Source: Mytilus galloprovincialis (Eukaryota > Mollusca > Bivalvia > Mytilida > Mytilidae). Taken from it: DNA of 64,000 nucleotides. The notes beneath the pieces were generated by a model, which had not been told where the DNA came from, did not search any database, and worked only from the letters and a program-made list of their open reading frames with translations. The first letter of the stretch is position 1. The number at the start of each line of letters is the position of its first letter. The DNA is taken from positions 56,099,121 to 56,163,120 of the forward strand of contig NC_134846.1 in assembly GCF_965363235.1 (NCBI RefSeq), in the 5' to 3' direction. Below, one piece after another: positions 23,744 through 36,599 of the stretch. Made by a program: the position numbers and the translations under genes.

Positions 23744-26700
23744 GTGAGCGTGTAAACTAATAATAACCCCAAAGAATCTGGACCCATCCAATGTACAAAA
23801 TAACTATTTCTTATTTCTGTGACATGCAAATAAAACTTGACTCTTAATTTTATTTCAGGGTATCGATATTACCCATAGGTTTGACAGAAAAACTGGAAGA
23901 AAGGAGCCAAAAAGTCAAGATATCTATCTTCGTCTCCTTGTAAAGGTATGTATCAAAAAACGACTGAGTTAGCAATACGTGGTATGGACATGTATTAGCC
24001 ACTTCAGTTGTAAGGTATCAATTAATATCAAAGCCAAAAAAAAAAATAGCCTTCAAGACGTCATTATTATTTTTGACTACTTCTGGCTAATTTATTAATA
24101 TACATGTACATTTATGCCATGTTGACACCTCTCCACTACAGATCAATGACACAGAAATTAACATCTTTAGGTCACCTTTTAGTGTATACCACGTATCATA
24201 AGGGTAAATAGTATATAATGGTAATAGGTATTGTAAAAATAGTAATTGGTGTCAAATATATGACATGAATGAGTTTTAAGTAGGTGATAATTTAACTTGT
24301 ATCTGATTTTATTAATGATGACCTACTGCTCCTCTTAATATTGTCCGGAGTGTTTTTAATCCACTACTACAATGTATATTGTTTGAATAAGTATGTATGT
24401 GCAAAAAAACTTTAAAACTCGTCTCTTTTTGAGGTGCAAGATTATAAAATATATTCTGTGTCCTTCCTCCCAAGTTATAAGAGAAACAAAACAACATGCA
24501 AGTTCTGATGTGTTTGTCCATGGATGATGGTGTTTGCTTTTGGTATAAAGTAGTATCATTGATATAACTGCAGCCTATATGACACTTCAATTTTTGTTCA
24601 CTTAAATGACTTTTAATACATGTAAGTGAAATCAGAATATGCTTATATTGTTCATTTGTATTATAGCTTTACAGATTTCTGGCAAGACGCACAAATGCCA
24701 AGTTCAACAAGATAGTTTTGAAACGTTTGTTCATGAGCAAGACAAACAGGCCTCCTTTGTCATTGGCCAGATTGGTAAGTATAAATACACAAGTGATTTG
24801 ATTAATTTATTCACTTTTTTGGGACAAATTAACACAAAAGTGTATTAGATGTTCATTTTGGGCGTCATTATATAAAAGATGTGGTATGTATGATGATTGC
24901 CAAAGAGACCATATGACTCAGAAACAACTATAGATCAATGAACAGCCTTCAATAATGAGCAACGTTCATACTGCATAGTCCGCTATAAAATTATAAGGCG
25001 TTGAAATGATAAATGTTCAATGTAAAAAAAAAATGAAAGAAATAGAATTCCCATCGTTCGTACCTACGATACCTTATTATTTTCAAAGATGTTATAGGAA
25101 ACACACATATTATTTTATTTGGCCTAACAGCCTTATTTATGAACAATTGGTTTTAATGACAATATTTTCCTTTTTCTGGTGCAATTTTGTAAAGTGTTTG
25201 TTTCTCCAAATTGTTCAGACAATGTTGTTAATGTTGAGTAATTTATAACTATGTGTACATGAACTATGTAGTATAGCTTAGATTTACACATCAAAATCAT
25301 AAAAGTTCCTTGTACTGTCACATATTTGACCGGTTAGACAAAACTGAAACAGTAGTCTTTATGCTACTTTAAGATTAAGTAATAAGTTGTTAATGTCTTT
25401 TCTATAATGAACTATAAGATTAAATACAAATTCTGCTTACATTTTCTGGTCTTTCTGTAAATATTTTGATAACAAAATGTAGTCTTTGATGTGATCATTG
25501 TTTGATTGTTCACATTTAAGTATAGTTTATTTTGCTGTAGGTTCGTCTTATGAAGAAGAAGGGACGTGACAACAAGACTGCTGTAGTTGTAGGAACTATT
25601 ACTGATGATGTCCGTATAATGGAGATACCAAAAATTAAGGTATGAAAAACTTGTGTTAGACGCTAATTAGAGCTGTCAATGAAAGAAATCAACTGCCGGA
25701 TACATCTTGTGTTCACAATCATGAATAGGAGACCTGTTATTAAGGTTCATGACCGGTGTGATGTAATATACACTTTGCCCCCTTTTTTTCCCAACCAATT
25801 ACAAAGGGAAATAATCTTATTAAAAAACAAGTAAACTTGCCTCGTGGACAATTACGACTATGGCAAGATGAATTCCACAACCACAACAATCATGTCTCAA
25901 AAATAAAATAAGAAATATAATAAAATGGATTATTGGAAATGGCAAACTACCTACCCTTAGCCTATATTTATCATTTTATGATGAAACCTGAAACATATTT
26001 TTTTCTGGTCAAATGAAAAAATAGCATGGGTACTCCAAAATTGATATATATAGATTTAAGACACCTTCATTTATTTATATTTTATGCTTTTACTTTTACT
26101 TACAATGCATATATAAGGTCACGGTACCCAAATTGCACCTATTCAACATTAACAGCTGAGAAATTCTTAAAAGTTTTCCTTGGAGACTAAACAATTTGTA
26201 TTTGGATTACTTGCCATTATACACGTCTTACAAAATAGGTGAATATATTCAAATATACACTAAATGTTCACAATTTATATCAACAGATAAAGCTTTCACT
26301 GGAAAAGAAAAATGTAAGACAACGCCACCATGTGACGTTCTCAAAAAGTCATCTTTTTAAAATGAACAAAAAAAAAAATGTTACAAACATCAATTTAAAA
26401 AAACATGGAGAAGTGAGCTTGTGCTAATGTCAAATTGTTCTATATATTTGAATAAACAGCTGCGCCATGAGCGCATGATACGCCCAACGTCTTGTGTGGA
26501 AGTTTTATGCAATAATCATAAATAGTTTCTGAGAAAGTTTTAAGCAATAACCATATATTGTTATTGAGACACGGCGGGACATGTGAAACCCCCAACCCTG
26601 TTTTTTTTTACAAAAAACTAAATATCACTAAAATAAAATTTTGAATCAAAACCAAAAAGTATACAGATCTTTAGATTAATATAACAAAGAAGTGTGTAAA

Positions 26701-29157
26701 GTTTTAAGCAATAATCATAAATTATTTTTGAGATATGGCGCGACATGACGTAAAAAACCCCTCCCCTGTTTAACAAAATACTCAATAACTCCAAAATAAA
26801 GTTTTGAATCATCACCAAAAAGTATACAGATCTTTAGATTAATATAACAAAGAAGTGTGTAAAGTTTTAAGCAATAATCGTAAATCGTTTTTGAGATACG
26901 GCAGGACATGTAAAAACCCCCTCCCCCCTTTTTACAAAATACTCAATAACTCAAAAATGAAATTTTGAATCATCACCAAAAAGTATACAGATCTTCAGAT
27001 AAATATAACAAAGACATGTGTAAAGTTTTAAGCAATAATCATAAATCGTTTTTGAGATATGGTGCGACATGTAAAAAACCCCTCCCCCTTTTTTACAAAA
27101 TACTCAATAACTCAAAAATAAAATTTTGAATCATCACCAAAAAGTATACAGATATTAAGATTAATATAACTAAGAAGTGTTTAAAGTTTTAAGCCATAAT
27201 CAAGAATCGTTTGTGAGATACAGTGCGACATGTGAAAAAAACACACCCCTGTTTTAGTTTCAAAGTGCCGTAACTCAAAAAGTTTTTATCTTATTTTCAC
27301 CAAAAAGTATACAGATCATTTGACCATCATAAGAAACAACTATGTAAAGTTTCTTGAAATTTGGATAAGTCGTTCTCAAGTTACGGTGCGACATGTTTAC
27401 GCCGGACAGACAGACGGACGGACACCGGACATTTGTATACCATAATACGTCCCGTCAAAATTTTGACGGGCGTTTAAAAAATAAAGCAAAACATCTGTTA
27501 AATGATGTGAATTTTTAAGCATGGATGGAATTTGGGTACTCGTCTTTACGGAATCATGGATAGTTTGGAGGTCGATTCAAACCAATTTTTCTATGACTTA
27601 ATATGGATTTAAAATTAAATTGGTGTACCAATATAATATAGAAGGATGCGTCTGCATAATAAACTCAAAATGGTATTTTTAGTCTCGATCATAAAAAACT
27701 AGGGTGAAAAAACTCAAAATGGATGTAATTTGGGTACCGCCACATAAGTTTTGTTCCCCAACAAGTTTTAAACAATGAATTTTTATAATTTTAACTATGG
27801 AAATTTATAAAACTGTTTTGTGCAATTTATAGTCTCAAATATAGAATATTGAAATTTTATTTTGGATTTAGGTATGTGCCCTTAGAGTAACAGAGAGAGC
27901 AAGAGCAAGAATTCTGAAGGCTGGTGGGGAAATTATGACATTTGATCAGCTGGCCCTCAAATCACCAAGAGGAAAGAATACTGTTATTGTTCAAGGTAAG
28001 TTCTATATCAATGGCATTTTTATATTAAACAAAGAAAATTCTTGACTGTATAAAGATATAAGATGATGTGGTATGAGTGCCAATGAGACAACTTTCCATC
28101 CAAGTCAGAATTTGTAAAAGAAAAACCATTATAGGTTATAGTCTTCCAACATGGAGCCTTGGCTCACACCAAACAGCAAGCTGCAAATGGCCCCAAAAAT
28201 GACTAGTTTAAACCCGTTCAAATGGGAAACCAACAATACTGTATACATTTAAATGAATTGAAAACTTAGTTTTTATAAAGAAATAGTTTTTGATTATTTT
28301 TGTATGAGCTTTCCCATTAATTTAAGATGGAGAATGATTGAATAATGAAGTATATTTTTTTTATAATTTTAGGAAGAAGGAAAGCCAGGGAATCTTACCG
28401 TTACTTTGGTGCTGCTACTGGTGTACCACACAGTCATACAGCGTAAGCTTTATAATTTTGAATACCTTGTGCTTGGATATCATTTACAATCCAAATACCC
28501 TGACACAAACTCATTTTATAAGTAAAAAAATCAATGGTTTTATGATCACTGAAATTTGTTACATGCCTTGATTTGTATTCTTTGGCACTGCCTAAATATT
28601 TCTTGCCCATCCTGTAATCATTCTTTATTCTAAAAATATAATGATGTCAAATCAACAAAATATATCAACTAAATATTTTTGTTAAATTATTTGGAAGAAA
28701 TACTAAAACCAATTTTTGCATCAGGAAGTTTTCAATGGAACTAAAATTTTGGCAATGTAGGCCAAAAAAATCACACAAGCACTGTTCAAGTCTGACAGAC
28801 TTCCTAGTAGTAACCCGCTAAAACATGTTTTTAAAATAAATTTAAATTGTCTACCTACCTTATTTTTAGCACATTAGCGGAAACACGTATTAAAAAAAAA
28901 TGGCCTTATCCGACAATTGCAATCATTTTTACAATAATTAATCAGTACTGGTGTGGATGAAAATTTATTGATTTATCTTAATTAACCTTGCACTACTTTA
29001 GATGGTGAACAGGTTTAAGATTCCTTTTCTCAATTCATATTTGTTATACGTTATAATGGTAAATATTTTTTCTACTTTCAGTCCATTGGTACGCTCCAAG
29101 GGAAGGAAATTTGAGAGAGCTAGAGGACGTAGGAAGAGCAGAGGATACAAGGCCTAA
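23741..29157 (+). CDS. RPL18: 60S ribosomal protein L18 (eL18), complete, seven exons
   Basis: eL18 is a structural protein of the large cytosolic ribosomal subunit. Coding exons are 23741-23743 (ATG only), 23859-23945, 24667-24774, 25541-25639, 27872-27995, 28373-28442 and 29082-29157. All introns are GT-AG and exon phases agree. The product is 188 residues, the same length as human RPL18. Blocks run in family order: [127 protein letters not shown], and the basic end [11 protein letters not shown]. An ATG-only first exon is common in ribosomal protein genes. An ATTAAA at 29180-29185 may be the polyadenylation signal. Introns 3 and 5 hold SINE-like repeats, intron 4 a pearl-like array. No frame damage is visible. 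Confidence 0.96.
24876..25022 (+). repeat. SINE-like family 1 copy in RPL18 intron 3
   Basis: The head AAAGATGTGGTATGTATGAT is followed by GATTGCCAAAGAGACCATAT, and the body has CATAGTCCGCTATAAAA and GCGTTGAAATGAT. Confidence 0.7.
26455..27482 (+). mobile_element. Pearl-like element in RPL18 intron 4
   Basis: The left end is GCTGCGCCATGAGCGCATGA followed by TACGCCCAACG. The core word AAAAAGTATACAGAT recurs at 26654, 26817, 26978, 27139 and 27302 (161-163 bp period). Each unit also carries GAGATACGGCRCGACATG and CAATAACTC. It then runs into GGACAGACAGACGGACGG (about 27404), CCGGACATTTGTATACC, and ends in the hairpin CCGTCAAAATTTTGACGG with GGGCGT, inverse to the left-end ACGCCC. It is in sense orientation within a highly expressed gene and should be spliced out with the intron. 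Confidence 0.75.
28060..28250 (+). repeat. SINE-like family 1 copy in RPL18 intron 5
   Basis: The head AAGATGATGTGGTATGAGTG is followed by CCAATGAGACAACTTTCCAT, and the body has CATGGAGCCTTGGCTCACAC and ACCCGTTCAAATGGGAAACC. It fills half of the 377-bp intron. Confidence 0.75.
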
Positions 29158-31770
29158 GTGGAAATTAATGTGTATAGACATTAAAAGAGATGATGAAGAA
29201 TTATTTATTATTATCTATTGCCTGTTATTTTGTGTAAGAGAATGCAGAAGGAAAATTCATCATTCTAAATTTTGTACTTTCTATTATTGATACATGATAG
29301 AACTGTGGTTGGAAGGATTTTCCATTTCTTTAATATCATCATTTGCTGTGTTATTAAGAGCAAGCCGTGCAGCTACTATAAGATGTTGGTTTATATTTGC
29401 ACTCTATCTGTCTGTCCATTCTTGTCCATTCATCAGTCAGGCAACTCAGTTTTCCACTTTTTTTCTTCATCCTTGAATATATTTGATCTTTTTTTCATCC
29501 TTGAATATATTTGATTTGATATTTGGATTATTGTTTATCATGACAAGTTACAGATCAAGTTTCAATTTTGTTCTGGTCGTATTATTTTGTTCAGAGTTAT
29601 GGTCCTTGGAATATGAAAATTCATTCAAATAATCAGTTTATCACACTTTTTTATGCATGCTTGAAGATATTAATTTGAAAATTGCTAAATACTTTTCATG
29701 ACAAGTTGCAGTTCAAGATATTCCGGTTTGCCTGTCTGATGATTTTGCAGAGTTGTGGCTATAATTTTGTTCACATACGATGAAATTTTAACCGGTAGAG
29801 GACTATGTATTGTTGTTAAAAACACATAGAATGCTTGTTACTTTTACATATTTTCTGATACATGACAGAACTGTGTTCAGAAGGATGTGGCAGGTAAAGA
29901 CTGGGGTTTGTTATCTCGTGAATATCATCAGTTGACAGGGATTCATCTCAGTATTTTGGGAAAAAGGACCCTGGCCAGTTTTGGGAATTTTTTAACGCGG
30001 TTTTCAATGAAATTGGGGAAAAACAACCAATATACCGGATGTTAGTTTTAATGTGTTTTGTTCATTAAATTTTGTTTTGTTGGTGAAAATAAAGTAAGGA
30101 CTACCTACACCTTCTTTGTTTTTAAATATACCAACATGGCTTTAAAGTTTATTTGAGTATCAATATTGAGTTCTAACTTCTTAAAGGATTGTTACATTTT
30201 TTTTTGTTTTGACATGAAAATTTGTGAACTAAAATATTTTGAGTTCTGTATAAAATATATCATGTTTCTATTTAATTTTGTGATCATTTGGGAATTTTAC
30301 TCCCAAAATTGGGGAAAATGTAGGTTTTTTGCCATTGGGAATGGGTCCGAAAACCGGATCCTGTGGAATGCTAGAAAAATCCATGGTTGATATGTTATTC
30401 ATCCAAATTATAAATATCTACAATAATCAATTTATCATCGTAATTTGACCTCCTTTATCTCAGGGTTTGTGGTCAACATTTAGAGTCTAGGTTTCTTTCT
30501 TCCTAACATTTTGTACTACAAGCAAAATGTAAAATACGTATGCTCTATGGAATGATTATAAGTTGTAAATGTGATTGTCCATGTGGCTCCTTGTGACATT
30601 TGCATGGTTGATCCAACACTAAGCTTTCGTGGTGAGGTCTATTTCTCGGCTACAGTTCGCAATAGATTTATTATATTTGGTGTATGTAATGATTGTATAG
30701 TTCACCTGACATTGACTTTATGTTCTAGGTTGGGTGGGTCATTAGAATTAACCAACTTTGTATTTATTCAACAAGATCTAATGTGTACATGGATCATTGA
30801 TAATGTTGAGATTATTTGATGTTAATCAAAACCTTCATCTTCAAGACATAATATTCAATTATGATCTGTAAAGCAGGCGAGAAATTTTAGCGAAGATACA
30901 ATTGGCACATCTTGTTGAAGGGAACTTGAGGTTTGAACTCGTCTGTTTTGCAAATAAGTTTTCCACACTTTTTTCTTTGTGCTATTGCTTTGATATTAGG
31001 TACTAGTATAGTGTTTTATCATGACAACTTGCAGATCAAGATCAAATTTTGTTCCATTTGAAAATTTTGTGCAGAGTGATGGTCTTCGGACTTTGAAAGT
31101 TCACACAAATATTCAGTTTTCTGCATTTATTTTCCATAATGCCTAAGATATTGATTTAATAATTGGTTCATTGTTTTATCATGACAAGTTGCAGATCAAT
31201 AACTTTTAAATATAACAATTTCGATTTTTGTTCTGGTCTATAGATTTTGTGCAGACCTTACATGTAGTCTCTGGACTCTGGGAAAAATTACTATGGTAAT
31301 CACTTTTCCACCTTTTTTGTCGTCATGTTTGGAAAAAAATAATTTGATAATTGGTATATCATGACAAGTAACAGTACAAAGTTCGAATTTTGTGTAGTCA
31401 TGGTCCTCGGACTTCGAAAAAATTCTCTTAAATAATCAGTTTTTTCACACTTTTTCGTCATGCTTGAAGATACAGATTTGATATATAGTTTACACTATGA
31501 GTCATGACAAGTTATAGACCAAATTGGCATTTAGCTGTCCTTGACCCCATTTTAATGGTTCATTGGTCAATGTAAAGTTTTCTTTGTTTAGTCCATTTCT
31601 CATATACTGAAGAATTTAAAAACAATAATCGTATGATCGTTCATTATTGTCTGGCATTGATTATCTGACCCGACTTATTTGATTGGTCAATGTTTTCGTT
31701 GTCATAAGGATATTATAAATTGTGTGGCAACTATATTTGGTGCATGGAATGATTATATATATATATAATT
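29158..31770 (+). repeat. Degenerate interspersed tandem repeats downstream of RPL18
   Basis: The word ATCATGACAAGTTGCAGATC, followed by CAATTTTGTTCTGGTC and CAGAGTTATGGTCCTTGGA, recurs with heavy decay near 29540, 29697, 31017, 31178, 31358 and 31505, in units of roughly 160-190 bp. A second phrase, TGATACATGATAGAACTGTG, occurs near 29289 and 29857. Short open frames over this stretch look accidental. RPL18's 3' UTR occupies the first few dozen bases. Confidence 0.55.
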
Positions 31771-31779
31771 TTAATTATA

Positions 31780-34700
31780 GTGCAACCTGATATAACATTT
31801 ATTTTACATACATTGATACAAAGTCAATCAGCCAGCCTTCAAAGGCTTACGAAGCACTGTCAATATCTATAATTTGCGCGAATATAGAAAATATGAAATT
31901 AATACTTAAAGAACATTTTAAAACAAGATTATTTAAATATCACAATGAGAAAGTAACTGAGTTCTGATTTTTGAAATACTGAATATATAGTTTGACACTA
32001 GTTTACAGTCTGTAGTTAGCAATTAAATGAGTATTTCGTCATCAGAAAGAACGGAAAGGTCTTATGTTGTTACGTTGCTGAAAGTCAGCGAAGTCATTTT
32101 TCTTTCACGTGAATATAAAGGACATTTAATTAAAAAATGTTTTTCGTCCTTAACGGATACATTGTCATTACAAACTTTACTAAAACTTCTATTTGATGGG
32201 ATACCACAATAACGCCCAAGTTCTAATTCCAACAGAAAAGTTTCACCACGCATCCTGCTAAAGTCGATCTCTGTTGTCGTGTCATATTAGTGATAATGTA
32301 CTGCTGTGTTTCAAAGTTTGTTTCAAGACATCTAAAAGTTCGTAATTTTGGCATGTTCACAATGTCCAGTTTCCATTTATCGTGATGTTTTTGACGGAGC
32401 AAAAGTTCTGAGAAGTTGGCAATAAATTTTACACTTAGTCCATTTGTGTAGTTATTGCTAAATAGTTCCAAAAGTTCACATTTTTCCATCACTGATTTTA
32501 GCTCGTTGTACCATGTTTTCTTATATTTTTCTGATAAAGTTGAATCCCATTGGAAAATACGATTTGGAATTCGACCTACGTGCATACTTGTTATTCTATG
32601 CCAAAGTCTTATCATGTTACACTGGCGACGGATATATGCAGGGGTCCAACCCATATCACCACAAATAGCCGGAATCGGACTACATTTCCCAACTCTCATA
32701 AATGTCCTGATTGCTCTGTATTGGAGTCTTTCAATATTATCGTAAGGCTTGTAACCCCAGACACCTGATGCATAGTCCATGATTAGAACAACTGTACTTG
32801 TAAATAATTTTGTGTATGTTTCGTAATCAAAACCATCCACCAGAAAATATTTTGATGATAAGGCACCAAGTGCTATACTACTAGCTGTGATGAGTTCGTT
32901 CACGCACTCGTTGTATTCAAGAGTTTCAGATATTGTAAGTCCTAGGTATCGATATCTTGGTGTGTATTCGATAGTTGTGTTCCCCATCTTAAATACTCTA
33001 TCTGAGCACGGAGATGACTTTTGTCTAATGTGCATAACTTTCGTTTTATCATAGTTCACTTGCAAGCTCCATTTCACAGACCAGTTATCTAGTGCTGTTA
33101 ATTGTTTTTGCAGTCCATTTTCTGTATCCGACATAAGCACAATATCGTCAGCATATAGTAATGTACTGATTTCAAAGTTAGTATCTAGACGGATTCCACA
33201 ATTCAAAGCATTAATATCTGTAGTTAATAAAAGTCGTTGGTGAAGAGTGCGAATAATGTGGGAGCCAAATTATCTCCTTGTCGAACACCAGTTTCGACCG
33301 AAAACCAATCTGTAAGAGTACCGTTAAGTCTAACACAGGTTTGAAGGTTTGTAAACATGCTTTGGATCGTTCTCAGCATATTTCCATAAACGCCCGCTTT
33401 AACAAGTGTATGCCAGAGGTAAGTATGGTTAACAGAATCGAAAGCCTTGCTAAAGTCTATAAAACATATGTGTGTATCCAGTTTCATTAGCTTTCTGTTT
33501 CTTAAAATGGTGCACAGTGTATACATGTGGTCTAAACAGGATCTCATTTTTCTGAATCCATTCTGTTCGTTACAGAGAGTGTTATTCCGCTCAAAATAAG
33601 AGGTAAGGCTGCGGTTAAGAATAGAGCTAAACATTTTGGCAACAGTTGACATTAAGCTTATACCACGATATCCAAGTGGATCACGATAGTATTTTCCATC
33701 TTTTAATATAGGATGAATAATACTTTGGCACCAAGGTGAAGGAACTATACCATGAGAAAAGCACATATCAAATAACTTTTGTAACGGGACAGTCAAAATT
33801 TAATTACACAGAATTTCGTTTGGTAAATTGTCAACACCTACTGCTTTTAATACCTAGTTTCACAAGTCTCATTGCTTCTTCTGTTTCTTCAATTGAAATA
33901 TTTTCATTAAAAAGTTCGGCCTCTAAAATCTCATCATCTTCATCGGTTAATTACGCTATTGAATTCGCGCTCCAATTGTTCAGTAAGTTCGCTTAAATTG
34001 TCAATGAATGTATCGTTTACCAGTGTATTGTGTAATTTAAATAGTTTGTAATATTCGCTTTTCCATCTTCTGAGGATTGTTTCCTGGTCTGTAGAGAAGC
34101 TTCCATCCTCGATACGGACACTGTCAATATCTAGTCTATGTTTTTGCGGCCCTAGCTTGTCGATTTCTCTCCAAAATTCCTTCGGATTTGAATCATTTAA
34201 ATTCTTAATTCTGTCACGGATCGATGCCCGATGAGTGCGTTCACACTGCCGTAATCGTTTGTCAAATTGTTTTCTTTTTTCGATAAAATTGCTCCTGAGA
34301 AAATCCCGTGTCCGTTTACACCCATTATATTTTAGATAATCCTTTTCGGATCGGTTAACCTTAGTAAGTAGTTCTCTTAACTCAGTATTTCAATATGGTT
34401 TTTATATTTGTTTTCTCCGTTTTTTTGTAACATTTCCTCCGGCATCTTTAAAGGGTAAATGATTATCCATTTCACTATGAAGTACAGTTACAAAGTTTCC
34501 GTATAATTTACGATTTCGTTTTTAACATTTAGACAATTTTCCATTTGTTCAATAACACTTAGAATAGCTATCGTGCATCGTTGATTTGCGAAAATATCAT
34601 TCGGAACATTACATACATTATACTTGCGTCTTTTGGAACATACATTACTGTCTTTACCATTTTCACTGTAATTGCTTGTATAATCACTAATTGAAAGACT

Positions 34701-36340
34701 ACATGAAAGAATAGATCGAGTGATCTGGAATAGTTGCTTTTGCGGCCGAGTTATGTCATATAGTAAAAGAATGTCTGAAATTAGTTGAACTTTAAACTTT
34801 GGATACTTGTTCGAGTCAGCATATGGAACCGCAATATAAACCACTGACTTTCCCGTCTTAGAAACATACGTATAGTTGTCGGAATCCTTTTCTAATCTTC
34901 CGTTTAATACACATAGTTTTGCATCTTTGATTAAATCCAAAAAATAATTTCCAAATGCATTTCGGACGTCGTCAATTCTTGACTTTTCAGGAATGAAATC
35001 AATTTTATCATCAAAATCTTGTAAATTTCCAATTCTCCCATTAAAATCGCCACATACAAATAAATTAGAACAACCACTGTACAAATATATTTGCGACAAC
35101 AGAACATCATAATACTCCTGTGCAATATTGCCTCTACTAGGGCGTTCCGGTTGCAAATAACCCACACAAAGGTGAATAACGAAATTTATGTCATTTTTAC
35201 ACTTGAGAGATATCCATAGAATGTCTTCATAATTATCATTCAAAACGCTACACGTGAAGTTCTCAAGGATACTTTTCGATACTAAAAATCCCACACCACC
35301 AGAGCCTCGCCAAGAATTTACAAGTATATTTTTCCTATAGTTCCCAAACCATTCGTATCCAAATATATCGATAGATTGATTTGATTGCAGGTGAGTTTCG
35401 CATATTCCAATTATGTCAAAGTTTAAGGAACTAAGAATTTGTTCCCTTAAAATTCTACTTTTCTTCGTATTTTCTGAAAGATACCACCCTTTACAGTTCC
35501 AACTTGCAATTTTCAAATTCGACTTTGAAGACTGGCAATTTTCCTATTTTTAATGACCCTACCACCACGAATTTCTAGACTAGGAATAGCCTTTATAATT
35601 TTGCGAATGTTAGCTTCTTGCATACGTTCGTGTCTCGTTTTGTCATATTCGACGTAGACATGACTGTACATAGGATTGTCTTTAAGTTTTCTGTTTTTCT
35701 TTAGAACGTTTACACGTTGAGTTTCATTATCAAAGTTAACAAGAACCGTTTTGTTCTGTTGATTGGTGTCCGATCCTACGCATTGTACGGTTGTCACATT
35801 AAAATCCAGTTCAAGATAGGTAATGATACCGTTAATATTGCCTTGAGGGAATCTTCACTATCACCCGTGTCGGTATTTGGTACATTTTTAAACACTAGTT
35901 TAGAATGAGTAATGTTCTGTGACACTTGTGTATTGGTTGAGCTTTCACTTTTCTCCAGAGTATCTATTTTGTGTTTAAGACTTTGTATTTCATTATCAAA
36001 CTAAGCAAACTCTATGTTAATTTCGTCTTTCAACGATTTCATTTTACTTGATATTTCTGTCTTAAAACTAACTTCTAAATTCGTGATTTGCTGCTCCATG
36101 GATTGTCTAAGGGATTCTTGGTTATTACTAACTTTCGTCAATAAATCATAAATGTCATTTACTGACCTTGTACTAGCGGGATTGTCTTGTCCGGGTCCCT
36201 TTGCATTAGACAGGTGGGCTAACTGTTCTGAGCTAGACATTTTGTTGGATCGTTTTGCTATTGGTAGGGTCTGTTCCACTTCTGTATCTGACGAAGAACG
36301 ACGAGCTTTTCGTCCTGGTTCTCTAGTATTCAACATCTAG
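31780..36340 (-). mobile_element. Two-ORF APE-type LINE, nearly full length, broken
   Basis: ORF1 (36336 to 35513) encodes a coiled-coil-rich nucleic-acid-binding type protein: a Ser/basic N-terminus, a heptad-like stretch KVSNNQESLRQSMEQQIT, and a C-terminal basic block RGGRVIKNRKIASLQ. It is split by one in-frame TAG at 36001-36003. ORF2 begins where ORF1 ends, but the expected ATG is TTG at 35516. The endonuclease domain shows IASWNCKGW, IGICETHLQ and CGDFNGRIG; RT shows FIDFSKAFDSVNH (near 33440), TGVRQGDNLAPTLF and LLYADDIVLMSD (near 33145). A C-terminal Cys/His block with EKHFLIKCPLYSRER lies at about 32100-32180. Frames break several times between endonuclease and RT and before the tail. 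The 3' end carries AATAAA (minus) near 31795. Clade undecided (jockey/CR1-like group). Confidence 0.85.
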
Positions 36341-36599
36341 ATTGGACACTTGAACATTTTGCAATAGTTTTTGACACTTATATAATCCAATGATCAATAT
36401 AATCCTATAATATCACAAGATTTGGTAAGATCTATTTTTCATACGTCCATTACATGTACCCTTGTTTTCATATCATAGTTTTTATCAGGTGTACAGGTCT
36501 GTCTAGCTGGTATAATCTAATCTTGACTTCGAAAGCAGATGTGCACTTTATCCTCGTGTTTTATAACCTCTTTCTAAACAGTCATATTGTAGACGCAGT

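Noticed and set aside
24311-24330. ATGATGA in RPL18 intron 2 as box C of a snoRNA
   Set aside because: Ribosomal protein introns often host snoRNAs, but no box D with a terminal stem was found at a suitable distance.
26455-27482. Regularly spaced repeats resembling a CRISPR array
   Set aside because: The unit is about 162 bp with no short-repeat/unique-spacer structure, inside an intron of a eukaryotic gene.
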